From positions 1 to 63,368 of the forward strand of contig JAIPIG010000007.1 of assembly GCA_021734805.1 (NCBI GenBank): a DNA stretch of 63,368 bases. Reading direction: 5' to 3'. Source of the DNA: Simkaniaceae bacterium. Its GTDB lineage: Bacteria; Chlamydiota; Chlamydiia; Chlamydiales; JACRBE01. The position numbers and the translations under genes were made by a program. The number at the start of each line of letters is the position of its first letter. Within the stretch, counting starts at the first letter, position 1. The notes beneath the pieces are model-generated. The model saw only the letters and a program-made list of their open reading frames with translations, made no database searches and had not been told where the DNA came from. Shown here in pieces: positions 35,698 through 44,707 of this stretch.

Positions 35698-37065
35698 CAA
35701 AGCGTGCTTTTTGCGTAATGATTTAAAAAAGACTCTTGATTCCGTCGTAACGACATTAGATAATCCAAATAGGGCGATTAAATTGGGCAGCGCCATGAGT
35801 CCATTGGTTAAATCAACAATAGGCCAAACGAGATCTAGATGGAGAATCGCTCCAATAAAAACAAACATGCAAAAAAGCACTCTGAAATAAAAAATGGATT
35901 TTTCTTTAAAAAGATACTCAATGCATTTTTCGCCATAATAAGCCCAACCCAAGATCGTTGAGTAGCCAAAAAGAATCACTCCAATCGCGACAATGATATT
36001 ACCGAAGGGAAATAGCGTTTTAAACGCCGCCATGACTAGGGCGACCCCATTTAATACATTCCCATTGCCATCTAATTGCCCTAAGACTCCGGTCACACCA
36101 ATTGCGAAAGCCGTAATCGAACAAACTAAAATAACTGACAGAAATGTTCCAATCATTGAAATAAGAGCTTGCGTTCCCGGCTCATCCGTTCTCGCAGCAG
36201 CAGCGGCGATGGGCGCACTTCCAAGCCCCGCTTCACTTGATGAAATTCCCCTTGAAATCCCATATTGAAGCGCAGCAGTGACTGTTGAACCCAAAAAGCC
36301 CCCAACAGCAGCCTGACCTGAAAAAGCCGATTGAAAAATCAGCTTAAAGACGGGAATGATTTGATCATAATTGTATCCAATTACACCGAAACCGACTAAT
36401 AGATAGGTCAGAGCCATAAAGGGAACTAGATAAGCGGAAATCTTGCCAATCGAAGAAATCCCCCTCATTAAAACTAAAAAAGTTAAAATAGAAAGAATAA
36501 TGCCTGTCCAACTCCCCGGCACCTCGAATAATGTCCCAATCGCATGAGCAATTGAATTAGACTGAATTAAATTACCACCGGCAAATGAAGCGAGCACTCC
36601 AAAAATAGCAAATAAAACCCCCAGCCATTTCTTACCTAGCCCATATTGAATGTAATACATTGGGCCACCACACATCATCCCAAGACGATCTTGCATGCGG
36701 AATTTGACAGCTAGAATCGCTTCGGCAAATTTCGTAGCCATTCCGATAAGGGCAATCACCCACATCCAAAAAACAGCGCCAAATCCCCCCGCAACAATGG
36801 CCGTTGCAACCCCTGCAATACTTGCAATACCAATCGTTGCAGCCAAGGCTGTCATCAACGATTGAAACTGGCTTATATCGCCTTCGGCATTTTTATCTTT
36901 TTCTTTGGAAAAAGCCAGTTTGAGGGAGTGGATAAAATAAGTGAATTGAACGCCCCTCAATCGCACCGTATAGATAATACCGACAATCGCAAGAAGAACG
37001 AAAAGACAGTGATTCCAAAAAAAATAATTAAATGTTTCTAAGCCCCAAATAAGTGTCTTTTCCAT
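35692..37065 (-). CDS. AGCS-family sodium:alanine/glycine symporter (second of tandem pair)
   Basis: This 457-aa polytopic protein imports alanine or glycine (possibly D-forms) with sodium. AGCS signatures include GGPMYYIQYGLG near residue 145 and GISRGISSSEAGLGSAPIAAAA near residue 265. I chose ATG 37065 (MEKTLIWGLETF) because it lies one base after the upstream gene's stop, giving a tight two-gene unit. A longer frame to 37149 would overlap the neighbour by 83 bp. It is a clear paralogue of the next entry. Alanine import supports peptidoglycan stem synthesis and carbon supply in an intracellular bacterium. Confidence 0.88.
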   Translation of the reverse strand: MEKTLIWGLETFNYFFWNHCLFVLLAIVGIIYTVRLRGVQFTYFIHSLKLAFSKEKDKNAEGDISQFQSLMTALAATIGIASIAGVATAIVAGGFGAVFWMWVIALIGMATKFAEAILAVKFRMQDRLGMMCGGPMYYIQYGLGKKWLGVLFAIFGVLASFAGGNLIQSNSIAHAIGTLFEVPGSWTGIILSILTFLVLMRGISSIGKISAYLVPFMALTYLLVGFGVIGYNYDQIIPVFKLIFQSAFSGQAAVGGFLGSTVTAALQYGISRGISSSEAGLGSAPIAAAAARTDEPGTQALISMIGTFLSVILVCSITAFAIGVTGVLGQLDGNGNVLNGVALVMAAFKTLFPFGNIIVAIGVILFGYSTILGWAYYGEKCIEYLFKEKSIFYFRVLFCMFVFIGAILHLDLVWPIVDLTNGLMALPNLIALFGLSNVVTTESRVFFKSLRKKHALS

Positions 37066-37066
37066 T

Positions 37067-38455
37067 CTAAGCCTCGTTATTTTGTTTTTGACGATTGATT
37101 CTTTCCGAATGCAAAAGGTTTTCGAAAATGCGTGTTTCAGAGGAGACAATTTTTGTTAGAAAAAAAAGCCCCACTAGATTGGGAAAGGCCATTAAACCAT
37201 TCATAATATCGGCGATTTTCCACACAACCTCCAAATTAAGAATCGCTCCCGGAATGACAATAAGCGCTGCAAGGATTCGATAAAACGGAACTGCTTTAAT
37301 TCCGAGTAAATACTCCATACATTTTTCCCCATAATAGGCCCAGCCCAAAATCGTGGAATAGGCAAAAGGGATTAATGCGATTGTGACAATGAGGCCACCA
37401 CCGGGAATCACCGCATCAAAAGCCCGCAATGCCAGCGCTGAGCCATTGAGTAGCTTTCCATCGGGTCCTATTTCACCTAAAACATCTGTTGTTGCAATGA
37501 CGAGCCCCGTAATTGTACAAACAATCACCGTCGTAATAAAAACACTCGACATCGAAACCAGCGCTTGTCTTCCGGGTGAATCCGTTTTAGCAGCGGCAGC
37601 GGCAATAGGCGATGTTCCAAGTCCGGCTTCACTTGAAAAGATCCCTCTTGATATTCCCATCTGAATTGCCTTCATAACAGTTGCACCTAAAAAGCCACCG
37701 GTAGCCGCTTGAGGAGTGAATGCATGCTTAAAAATAAGCCCAAAAGCATGAGGCACCATATCAATCTTCATAAAAACAATGATCAGCCCGCCTACAATAT
37801 AGAAAAGGGCCATGGCAGGAACCAAAATAGAAACCAAACGCCCAATACTCTTAATCCCCCAAATTAATGGAATACCAACAAGAAAGAAAAGAGCTACCCC
37901 ACTCCAAAGCAGAGGGACATGAAATATCTCCTGCATAGCAAGCGATACCGAATTAGACTGCACCAAATTTCCCGTTCCAAGCGCCGTAATCGCGCCTAAA
38001 ACCGCAAAGACTATAGCTAAAAATTTAGATTTTAACCCCCGCTCTAGATAATACATCGGGCCACCACACATTTGCCCCTTTTCATCGACTACGCGATACT
38101 TAACGGCTAATATACCCTCGGCATACTTGGTTGCCATTCCAAAAAAGGCCGCAACCCACATCCAGAATAAAGCACCAAAGCCTCCCGAAACAATAGCAGT
38201 CGCAACCCCTGTAATACTTCCAATCCCAATCGTCGCTGCAAGCGCAGTCATTAAAGACTGAAAATGACTAATATCGCCTTGTGCCGAATCATCATGCCTC
38301 GTAAAGGCAAGCTTATGCGCATACCAAAGATGCCTTACTTGAATGAAGCGCGTTCTAAAGGTGAGAATTAATCCTACTAAAATCAGAAAAATCAGGAGTG
38401 GGGGCCCCCAAATATATCCATTAATTTCAGTGAGTATTTCAATCAGTCGATCCAT
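37067..38455 (-). CDS. AGCS-family sodium:alanine/glycine symporter (first of tandem pair)
   Basis: The 462-aa product has the AGCS blocks GGPMYYLERGL near residue 145 and GISRGIFSSEAGLGTSPIAAAA near residue 265, plus ten or more membrane helices. ATG 38455 (MDRLIEILTEINGY) has AAGAGG about 10 bp upstream and is preferred to an in-frame start 36 bp earlier. The two symporters probably arose by tandem duplication and may differ in substrate, for example alanine against glycine or D-alanine. Sequence does not reveal which. Confidence 0.88.
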   Translation of the reverse strand: MDRLIEILTEINGYIWGPPLLIFLILVGLILTFRTRFIQVRHLWYAHKLAFTRHDDSAQGDISHFQSLMTALAATIGIGSITGVATAIVSGGFGALFWMWVAAFFGMATKYAEGILAVKYRVVDEKGQMCGGPMYYLERGLKSKFLAIVFAVLGAITALGTGNLVQSNSVSLAMQEIFHVPLLWSGVALFFLVGIPLIWGIKSIGRLVSILVPAMALFYIVGGLIIVFMKIDMVPHAFGLIFKHAFTPQAATGGFLGATVMKAIQMGISRGIFSSEAGLGTSPIAAAAAKTDSPGRQALVSMSSVFITTVIVCTITGLVIATTDVLGEIGPDGKLLNGSALALRAFDAVIPGGGLIVTIALIPFAYSTILGWAYYGEKCMEYLLGIKAVPFYRILAALIVIPGAILNLEVVWKIADIMNGLMAFPNLVGLFFLTKIVSSETRIFENLLHSERINRQKQNNEA

Positions 38456-38611
38456 ATCACTTTTGCCTCTTATCAAAAAAAAATATGCCAACTTTTACCA
38501 TATTCCGGCTTTTTATTCCAGGTCATGCTGCGTTTTGATACTTCATCGCAACTGAGGGAATTGAATAATAAAGTCATTCATGCTATCAACAATTGTGTTT
38601 TAATTCGAATA

Positions 38612-39652
38612 ATGACCGTTATGAACCGATTGCCCTCCCCTCAAGATATCCAACAACTGCTCCCCTTATCCGAGAATGCAAAAACTGCCATTTCTCATCA
38701 CATCCAAAGTATTAAACATATTTTAGACGGCAAAGACAAACGCAAACTGTTTATCATTGGCCCCTGTTCAATTCACAGCGTCGAAAAGGGGCTTGAATAT
38801 GCCCAAAAATTAAAAGACCTCGCTGATGAAGTCTCAGACACTATTTTCATCGTCATGCGCGCCCATGTCGAAAAACCTAGAACCCAATTAGGCTGGAAAG
38901 GTTTGATCTATGATCCACGGCTCGACGGATCTAACGACATTCAACTGGGTATTTTAAAAACAAGGCGGTTTTTTTTAGAAATGGCTGAACTGGGCATGCC
39001 CATCTCAACTGAAATTTTAGATCCCTTTCTATATCTGTATTATATTGATCTCATTAGCTATGGAGTGATTGGAGCACGAACCTCTACATCTCAAGTCCAT
39101 CGACAAATCGCCTCTCATCTTTCTATTCCGGTTGGGGTCAAAAACAGTGTGGATGGCAATATTGACACAGCAGTTCATGGGATTTCTTTTGCAAGAGCAG
39201 GGCACTCTTTTGTCTCTTTTTTACCCGATGGATCTCCTGCTTCCGTTATATCAAACGGTAATCCCTACACCCACTTAATTTTGAGAGGTTCGCATCTTTA
39301 TCCCAATTTTGATGCAAATTCATTGATACAATCTACGAATGCTTTAAAAACCCATCATATTCCAATGCCGATTATGATCGATTGTTCCCATGGCAATCGA
39401 ATTGAAAATCAACAAGTTGAAGCCTTTTCTCAAGGCATGAACTATATGCTGGAAGAAACCTTTCCGATAGGTGGCCTCATGTTAGAAAGCTATTTACAAG
39501 AAGGGCGTTATTGTGGAAAAGACATTCAAAACGCTCCAATGGATTTATCTATTACGGACCACTGTATGAATTTCGAGAAGACGGCATACCTTATCCGCAA
39601 TGCAAGTGAGAGCTTATCCCGCACGCCAATCACAGCTTATGATTTAATGTGA
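38612..39652 (+). CDS. aroG: 3-deoxy-7-phosphoheptulonate (DAHP) synthase, AroG type
   Basis: DAHP synthase condenses phosphoenolpyruvate and erythrose-4-phosphate, the first step of the shikimate pathway. The class I-alpha pattern is clear: FIIGPCSIHS, MRAHVEKPRTQLGWKGLIYD with the PEP-binding KPRT, IGARTSTSQVHR, GVKNSVDG and MIDCSHGN. ATG 38612 (MTVMNRLPSP) gives 346 aa, the size of E. coli AroG. An upstream ATG at 38525 would add 29 unlike residues, and ribosome binding sites do not settle the choice. The last 16 bp overlap the convergent lipoprotein gene. Confidence 0.93.
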   Translation: MTVMNRLPSPQDIQQLLPLSENAKTAISHHIQSIKHILDGKDKRKLFIIGPCSIHSVEKGLEYAQKLKDLADEVSDTIFIVMRAHVEKPRTQLGWKGLIYDPRLDGSNDIQLGILKTRRFFLEMAELGMPISTEILDPFLYLYYIDLISYGVIGARTSTSQVHRQIASHLSIPVGVKNSVDGNIDTAVHGISFARAGHSFVSFLPDGSPASVISNGNPYTHLILRGSHLYPNFDANSLIQSTNALKTHHIPMPIMIDCSHGNRIENQQVEAFSQGMNYMLEETFPIGGLMLESYLQEGRYCGKDIQNAPMDLSITDHCMNFEKTAYLIRNASESLSRTPITAYDLM

Positions 39653-40182
39653 ATGGGTTTAAACCACATTTGCTGTTTGTATACTTCTAGAACTTTGCCT
39701 TCAATCGTTGCTATTTCAGCATAATAGGTGAGAATCCCCCCCGTTTTTTCATATTCCTGATTGAGAAGTGAATACACAACAGAGCCTTTTCGGGATAACA
39801 CGGGATATGAAACAATATCCTCATTTAGATCTTTAAAAATCACTTTGAGGGTCAAAATAAGCCCGCATCTCTCATAAATCTGAGTCGAATCATCTTCACT
39901 CACATGATGGGATTTGAATGCTGAAGACGGGATATTCCAATTGATCCATAGTTTTTCACCCACCGGCGGATTTTTTTGCAAAGGATCGGGACTTTGCACA
40001 AATGTCGATGCAAGTTGCCGCTCGTCGACATAGTGCCTTTCAACCGTCAACTTCTGACACCCACTCAAAAAACACAAGGTAATGATCAATACAAAGGATT
40101 TTAAATAAGAGAAAAACATCTTCAGATGAGAAAAAAGCATTTTGACTTTTAATAAAAAACGAGAATATCCGATACTTACCAT
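39637..40182 (-). CDS. putative lipoprotein of unknown function
   Basis: The 181-aa product has a basic N-region and a hydrophobic stretch ending in the lipobox LSGC (Cys about residue 42), so it is predicted to be lipid-modified and exported. The N-terminus is long; an internal ATG at 40119 (MFFSYLKSF) would give a standard signal peptide and may be the real start. The mature part is mixed alpha/beta with no recognised domain. Probable chlamydia-specific envelope lipoprotein. The gap to the divergent Nudix gene is only 20 bp. Confidence 0.7.
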   Translation of the reverse strand: MVSIGYSRFLLKVKMLFSHLKMFFSYLKSFVLIITLCFLSGCQKLTVERHYVDERQLASTFVQSPDPLQKNPPVGEKLWINWNIPSSAFKSHHVSEDDSTQIYERCGLILTLKVIFKDLNEDIVSYPVLSRKGSVVYSLLNQEYEKTGGILTYYAEIATIEGKVLEVYKQQMWFKPIHIKS

Positions 40183-40202
40183 AATCTCAATGTATTTTTA
40201 AT

Positions 40203-40715
40203 ATGTCATATTCTAATCACAGCGTTGCCTCATTAATTTTCAACCCCGATAAAACGGAAATTCTTCTCATTAAACGACGCGATGTCCCCGTTTGGGCTCT
40301 TCCCGGCGGAGGCATTGATCAGGGCGAATCCCCTGAAATAGCCGCTATTCGGGAAACATTAGAAGAAACGGGTTACCATGTCGACATCACTAGGAAAACA
40401 GCCGAATACAGCCCCATTAATCGCCTTACACGCAATACGCACGTCTTTGAATGTACAATCAAAAACGGTCTGCCCACAATCAATGACGAAATTCAAGATA
40501 TTCGTTTTTTTCCCATTCAAAACCTCCCCTATCACCTTCCGCCTCCTTATCCGGAATGGATCCATGAAGCGCTGACCCACCCCACACTCATCAAACGACC
40601 GCTAACGAGTATCACCTATTGGACCTTCTTTCAATATTTAATGAAACACCCTATTCTGGTCTCTCGGTTTTTACTTGCGAGAATAGGCTATTCAATCAAC
40701 GACAAAGGGAAATAA
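40203..40715 (+). CDS. Nudix hydrolase
   Basis: The 170-aa protein carries a complete Nudix box, GGGIDQGESPEIAAIRETLE followed by ETGY, with the metal-binding REXXEE core. Nudix enzymes hydrolyse nucleoside diphosphates linked to another group, such as oxidised nucleotides, ADP-ribose or nucleotide sugars. A preceding WALPGGG strand is typical. About 40 C-terminal residues extend beyond the domain and include a hydrophobic segment. An FMN-reductase gene starts 5 bp after the stop. The substrate cannot be predicted. Confidence 0.88.
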   Translation: MSYSNHSVASLIFNPDKTEILLIKRRDVPVWALPGGGIDQGESPEIAAIRETLEETGYHVDITRKTAEYSPINRLTRNTHVFECTIKNGLPTINDEIQDIRFFPIQNLPYHLPPPYPEWIHEALTHPTLIKRPLTSITYWTFFQYLMKHPILVSRFLLARIGYSINDKGK

Positions 40716-40719
40716 TCGT

Positions 40720-41286
40720 ATGTCTCGAAGCCTCTTAATTTTTTCAGGAAGTTTAAGAAAAGAATCCTACAGTAAGCAAATCGCAAAAAATGCCTATTAT
40801 TTGGCACAGGAGTTGAAACTTAAAGCAACATATACCGATCTCAACGAATATCCTCTCCCTCTTTTGAATCAAGATGAAACCGCTTTTGAGGCCTTTCCCA
40901 AAATCGCCAAAGATTTCCGCGCTTTTATGGCCTCACATGAGGCTTGGGTCATTGTAACCCCGGAACACAACTATTCCATCCCCGCTTCTTTAAAAAACGC
41001 CATCGACTGGGCCTCAAGGCCAATCAATGAAAAAACCCCTGTCTGTGAAATTTTTCAAATGAAACCCGTTTTGATCCTCAGCTCCTCTGTTGGACCTTTT
41101 GGCGGCATTCGAGCGGCAAACCATCTCCAAACGATTTTGTCATCGATGGGCGCAAACGTCTATCCGAAAACAAAATCTTATATCAAAGTGCAAGAGATGC
41201 TGAATGAAAAGGGATCTTTCATCGACAACAAAGAGCTCGAAAACCTCAAGACCCTACTATTAGATTTTACTGAAACGCTCAGTTGA
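40720..41286 (+). CDS. NAD(P)H-dependent FMN reductase family protein
   Basis: This 188-aa flavodoxin-like protein matches the FMN_red family (azoreductase/quinone reductase/chromate reductase relatives). The FMN phosphate loop is SGSLRKESYSK (residues 9-19), and the second flavin-contact segment TPEHNYSIPASLKNAIDW near residue 86 is diagnostic. It is probably a two-electron reductase of quinones or other electrophiles, protecting against oxidative stress. It follows the Nudix gene by 5 bp in an apparent two-gene operon. Confidence 0.87.
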   Translation: MSRSLLIFSGSLRKESYSKQIAKNAYYLAQELKLKATYTDLNEYPLPLLNQDETAFEAFPKIAKDFRAFMASHEAWVIVTPEHNYSIPASLKNAIDWASRPINEKTPVCEIFQMKPVLILSSSVGPFGGIRAANHLQTILSSMGANVYPKTKSYIKVQEMLNEKGSFIDNKELENLKTLLLDFTETLS

Positions 41287-41307
41287 ACAGCGTTTAATCT
41301 TTTTTTC

Positions 41308-42723
41308 TTATCGCCCTATTAAGTCAAAAAGCTCCATGACTTTTGATACGGTTGCAGAAAATGCCGATGCGATTTGCGCTTGTACAACGATTCTCGCTAT
41401 ATTCCAGTGACCACAGCCAAGAGCAGCTTCTAATGGTGAATATAAAAAATGTCCACTGGGACCTATCAAGTGTGCAAATACCCATGGCATTCTATTAATT
41501 GTCAGAAAGGGATTTGCTCCAGCTTTAAAAAGTAACTTTACACTCTTTTCGTCTCCCCTCATACATGATTCGATTAAGGGAGTAGTTTTATCGGGGCTCA
41601 TCATACCCCCTAGTATGTATGTCTCTCCAAAAGAGTTTGGATTTGCACCGGAATTTAATAATACTTCAATGATTTTATGTTGTGTAAATCTAGCAGCAAG
41701 TAACAATGGTGTACGATCTATAGCCTCTACAATTGAGTTAACATAATTAGGATAGTATTTTAATATTTCTTTAACGACTGGGAGCTTCCCATGCTGAATA
41801 GCCAGTCCCAAAGCCGAAACACCCGATGACCTCTCCCCTTTAGCTCCACTTTCCAGAAAGTGTGTAACTAATTCCAAGTCACCCTCTCTACAAGCAGAGG
41901 ATAAAAGCCCTTCTAATTTATGTTGATCAACACATGAAGTCAACAATCTAAAAATAGGACTATGTCTTAAACAATTGAGAGCAAAACTGTATATACGGCT
42001 ATTTCTTTTAAGCGCCTCTGTGACAATATCTCGAGATTCGACGGGATCTGCTGCAGTTAAATTGAGTAAACTGAGCGCAAGATCTTTATCCGGTGCTCGC
42101 ATCGCAACCTCTAATGGGGTGACTCCACACTTTGAAGGTAAATTAATGATTGATAAAGGAACGGGTTTATCAACAGGCCCTTTAAATATCTGAAGATCTT
42201 TCATTAATGCTATCCATTGACCTCTAAGTTCTTCGGGAACCTTATCAGAAGGTTCAAAATGTGCTGTCATTGTTCGATATCGTAAGTAAGATAAATTGGG
42301 TATTCCTTTATCAAAAGTCACCCATCTTTCGGGAGTAAATTTAACTTTATCACCTCTAGCCACAATATCTATGATATGTTTTTCAAATTCAGGATAAAAA
42401 TGAGATGATTCTTTTTTACAACTTTTGCGATAATGATAGTCAAATATCACATTAGTGAATTGACCCGCAGCTTTTGCTGCTGTTTCTAAATCTATGCCAG
42501 GACATGGCTCAAATCCATATTGTTTTGCTCGACTGATGATAGCGGAATGTATTTTATCCACTCTGCTTTTGTCATCACCGTCTTTGATTTCCGGTACCGG
42601 AAGAAAAATTTTAGCCCATGCATCAATGGGAAGACGATCTGTAACCTCTCGAAAAAGAGTTCCGGACAATCTATATAAATGCTCAGCAAAAACAGCTCGA
42701 TCACCTGTACTTTCTATACTCAT
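41308..42723 (-). CDS. ankyrin-repeat protein, candidate host-interaction protein
   Basis: This 471-aa protein has no signal peptide. The first 190 residues are unrecognised, and the rest contains several ankyrin repeats. Examples are TPLEVAMRAPDKDLALSLL, SALGLAIQHGKLPVVKEIL, TPLLLAARFTQHKIIEVLL with NSGANPN, and TPLIESCMRGDEKSVKLLF with KAGANPF. Ankyrin repeats bind other proteins, and those of intracellular bacteria are often type III or IV effectors. I chose ATG 42723 because GAGGGATAAT precedes it; a start 12 bp upstream is also open. A strong promoter stands 24-53 bp before the ATG, giving a very short leader. The host-directed role is an inference. Confidence 0.85.
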   Translation of the reverse strand: MSIESTGDRAVFAEHLYRLSGTLFREVTDRLPIDAWAKIFLPVPEIKDGDDKSRVDKIHSAIISRAKQYGFEPCPGIDLETAAKAAGQFTNVIFDYHYRKSCKKESSHFYPEFEKHIIDIVARGDKVKFTPERWVTFDKGIPNLSYLRYRTMTAHFEPSDKVPEELRGQWIALMKDLQIFKGPVDKPVPLSIINLPSKCGVTPLEVAMRAPDKDLALSLLNLTAADPVESRDIVTEALKRNSRIYSFALNCLRHSPIFRLLTSCVDQHKLEGLLSSACREGDLELVTHFLESGAKGERSSGVSALGLAIQHGKLPVVKEILKYYPNYVNSIVEAIDRTPLLLAARFTQHKIIEVLLNSGANPNSFGETYILGGMMSPDKTTPLIESCMRGDEKSVKLLFKAGANPFLTINRMPWVFAHLIGPSGHFLYSPLEAALGCGHWNIARIVVQAQIASAFSATVSKVMELFDLIGR

Positions 42724-42746
42724 ATTATCCCTCATTTAAAAATGAA

Positions 42747-42776
42747 ATTATACCATATAAACTCTTTTTATATCAA
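42747..42776 (-). promoter_or_regulatory. promoter of the ankyrin-repeat gene
   Basis: On the minus strand TTGATA (42776-42771) and a perfect TATAAT (42752-42747) are 18 bp apart, preceded by a run of T residues. The expected start near 42740 gives a leader of about 17 nt before ATG 42723. Confidence 0.7.
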
Positions 42777-42831
42777 AAAAAAAAACCAGGGCGTAGCCTA
42801 TTGATAATTAGGTGTTTATAAAAGAAGTCTT

Positions 42832-42879
42832 GAAGAATTAATTCGTTAATAGTGAGCAACTTAAGCTAATTAACTCTTC
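42832..42879. terminator. weak hairpin between MFS and ankyrin genes
   Basis: GAAGAATTAATTCGTTAA (42832-42849) pairs imperfectly with TTAAGCTAATTAACTCTTC (42861-42879). It lies just downstream of the minus-strand MFS gene, but no strong T run follows, so a terminator role is uncertain. Confidence 0.3.
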
Positions 42880-42915
42880 TAAGTTACTCAACATTAAAGC
42901 TCTAGAATTCTGTGG

Positions 42916-44148
42916 TTAGGTTAGTACGGTTTCTTCTTCTTTTACTTTCACGCCGACCATGAACCAGGCACCAAAACAGCAAAAAAGCATCCCTAAAGCC
43001 AAGACAACCATGGAACCAAAAAAGGTGTAGAGAATCCCACCTAACATGGGAGCAATCATCCCCCTCAGGCCGACCATTACGATATTGATCCCGCTATACT
43101 TTGAGCTGTCTTCATTTTTAGCAAATAATGGGCCTGAAAGGTGCCACAGCATATGGCTTCCGCTCTGAGCAAATCCATAAATAACATAGGCGATATAAAG
43201 GCATGCTATCCACATTTTTGCAAAAATCAAAGTTAATGGAAAAATAGCAAAGGCTAAGCACACAAGTGATGTCATTTTAAAGACTGAGAGTCTGCTCATC
43301 AATCGGGACCACAAGGGAGAGCATAAGACAAAGCCAAGTCCCATAAAAATATACCGTGCATTGGCAAAATCGGTATGGGATAATTGGAGGATATCGGCAA
43401 AATAAAGAGGGGCAACGGCGATCACCAACATAATCCCAAAACCCGCTGCCATAAAGCCCCATTGAAAATGGGCAAAATCAGGACGTTGCCTCATTAATTC
43501 CCATGTATCTTTCCAAGGTTGCAGAAGACTGATGCGATCAACTTTCACGCTATGGTTTTGCTCTTCATTTTTAAGGGGAAGTGAACCTTGAATCAAAGCC
43601 CCAATCATCCCAAATAAGGCAAAAAGGGAAAAGAGAATTTTCCATATTTGATCATACTGATCGAGAAGCCCTCCCAGATAAAGGGCAAGAAGCACACCCA
43701 ATCCATATCCCAAAACACTTCCTAAAGCAAAATAACGCTGCCTTTTTTTCTTATCTAAGTTGATTTTTAATATCTCCATCCAGGGGGGAATTGAAGCGCG
43801 AAAAAACAACATATAGAGTGTCGAAGCAAAAATAAAATACCAAATGCTACCGGTAAAAGGACAAAAAAGAAACGGTAAGCGGGCTAATATACTCGAGATT
43901 ACAAACGATGAGCGAACGCCTCCTTTCCAGTGACTATTCCAATAAAAAGAGACCAACGAAATCACCGGCTTAAGCGTGACCAAAAGGGAAATTTGAAATA
44001 CGGTTGCGGATAAATCTTTGCGCAAAATAAAGGGAAGCCACACATAAAGGGAGGCAAAAGGCTCGTGAATCAAGCTTGAAAAAATGATTGCCAAACGCGT
44101 TTTTCTTGTAATCTGCGGGTCAGATAAAGAGATCGTTTTTTCACTCAT
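42916..44148 (-). CDS. major facilitator superfamily transporter
   Basis: The 410-aa product has about twelve membrane helices and the MFS layout of two six-helix halves separated by a charged loop near residue 205 (KNEEQNHSVKVDR). The inter-helix loop DKKKRQRYFALGSVLGYGLG and the glycine-rich helices are typical. The start is ATG 44148 with GTGGGA upstream; an in-frame GTG 12 bp earlier is possible. I cannot assign a substrate. It does not resemble the chlamydial NTT nucleotide carriers. It is isolated from its neighbours by hairpins on both sides. Confidence 0.82.
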   Translation of the reverse strand: MSEKTISLSDPQITRKTRLAIIFSSLIHEPFASLYVWLPFILRKDLSATVFQISLLVTLKPVISLVSFYWNSHWKGGVRSSFVISSILARLPFLFCPFTGSIWYFIFASTLYMLFFRASIPPWMEILKINLDKKKRQRYFALGSVLGYGLGVLLALYLGGLLDQYDQIWKILFSLFALFGMIGALIQGSLPLKNEEQNHSVKVDRISLLQPWKDTWELMRQRPDFAHFQWGFMAAGFGIMLVIAVAPLYFADILQLSHTDFANARYIFMGLGFVLCSPLWSRLMSRLSVFKMTSLVCLAFAIFPLTLIFAKMWIACLYIAYVIYGFAQSGSHMLWHLSGPLFAKNEDSSKYSGINIVMVGLRGMIAPMLGGILYTFFGSMVVLALGMLFCCFGAWFMVGVKVKEEETVLT

Positions 44149-44173
44149 AGGAAATCCCACTCAATGTGTTAGG

Positions 44174-44209
44174 TAAAAAAATCGCCTCTATCTATAGAGG
44201 GAATTTTTT
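44174..44209 (-). terminator. terminator hairpin related to repeat family D
   Basis: The stem CCTCTAT/ATAGAGG is flanked by A7 and T6 runs, so the minus-strand transcript of the gene ending at 44282 would terminate here. The sequence AAAATCGCCTCTATCTATAG then AGGGAATTTTTTGACAG resembles the hairpin part of the family D repeats at 25749 and 55502, but the rest of that element is missing or degraded. Confidence 0.6.
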
Positions 44210-44281
44210 GACAGTTCATTATAGCAAGATTCCGAATAATTCCATTGATCAAAATTAAACTTGACAAAGGCACGAGATGAT

Positions 44282-44641
44282 TTACAAAGAAGATTTTTGG
44301 AATCCGCAATAAGGACAAAATTTCCAATTGACATCCAGCCCCTTATCACATTGAGAGCATTTTTTAAATCCCACTTCAGTCCATGCATCTCTTTTATGTA
44401 CAATGACTTGCATGATAATAATGATCACGGGGATCGTTGTAGAAATTTGTTTTACTAAGAAAATAACAGAGCCCTCTTCATAAGCGGTAAAGCCCAAAAT
44501 CGCAAAACCAATGGCAAGCAAAACATTGTAGGTTAGAGAGATATCTCTCACTTCCTTGTGAACATGGATTTTCCAAATCTGAAACCAATAACTAATAGAA
44601 AGGATAGCGATAGCCATCCACGAGAGAACATATAGTAACAT
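44282..44641 (-). CDS. PQ-loop/SemiSWEET-like membrane protein with C-terminal zinc ribbon
   Basis: This small 119-aa protein has three hydrophobic helices in residues 3-82, in a layout like a single PQ-loop/SemiSWEET unit (SISYWFQIWKIHVHKEVRDI, then LTYNVLLAIGFAILG). A zinc ribbon follows, with two CxxC pairs (CSQC near residue 96 and CPYC near residue 111). Half-size PQ-loop proteins dimerise to move small solutes, but a fused zinc ribbon is unusual, and the PQ motif itself is not clear. It is divergent from a second small membrane-protein gene, with a good promoter for the latter in between. Confidence 0.7.
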   Translation of the reverse strand: MLLYVLSWMAIAILSISYWFQIWKIHVHKEVRDISLTYNVLLAIGFAILGFTAYEEGSVIFLVKQISTTIPVIIIIMQVIVHKRDAWTEVGFKKCSQCDKGLDVNWKFCPYCGFQKSSL

Positions 44642-44642
44642 C

Positions 44643-44671
44643 TTGACCCCATATTCAGTAGGCTATATAAA
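44643..44671 (+). promoter_or_regulatory. promoter of the 163-aa membrane-protein gene
   Basis: TTGACC (44643-44648) and TATAAA (44666-44671) are separated by 17 bp. The predicted start near 44678 leaves a leader of about 30 nt to ATG 44708. Confidence 0.6.
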
Positions 44672-44707
44672 AAAAATTATAAGCCCATCATCATAGGAAT
44701 ACTATTT

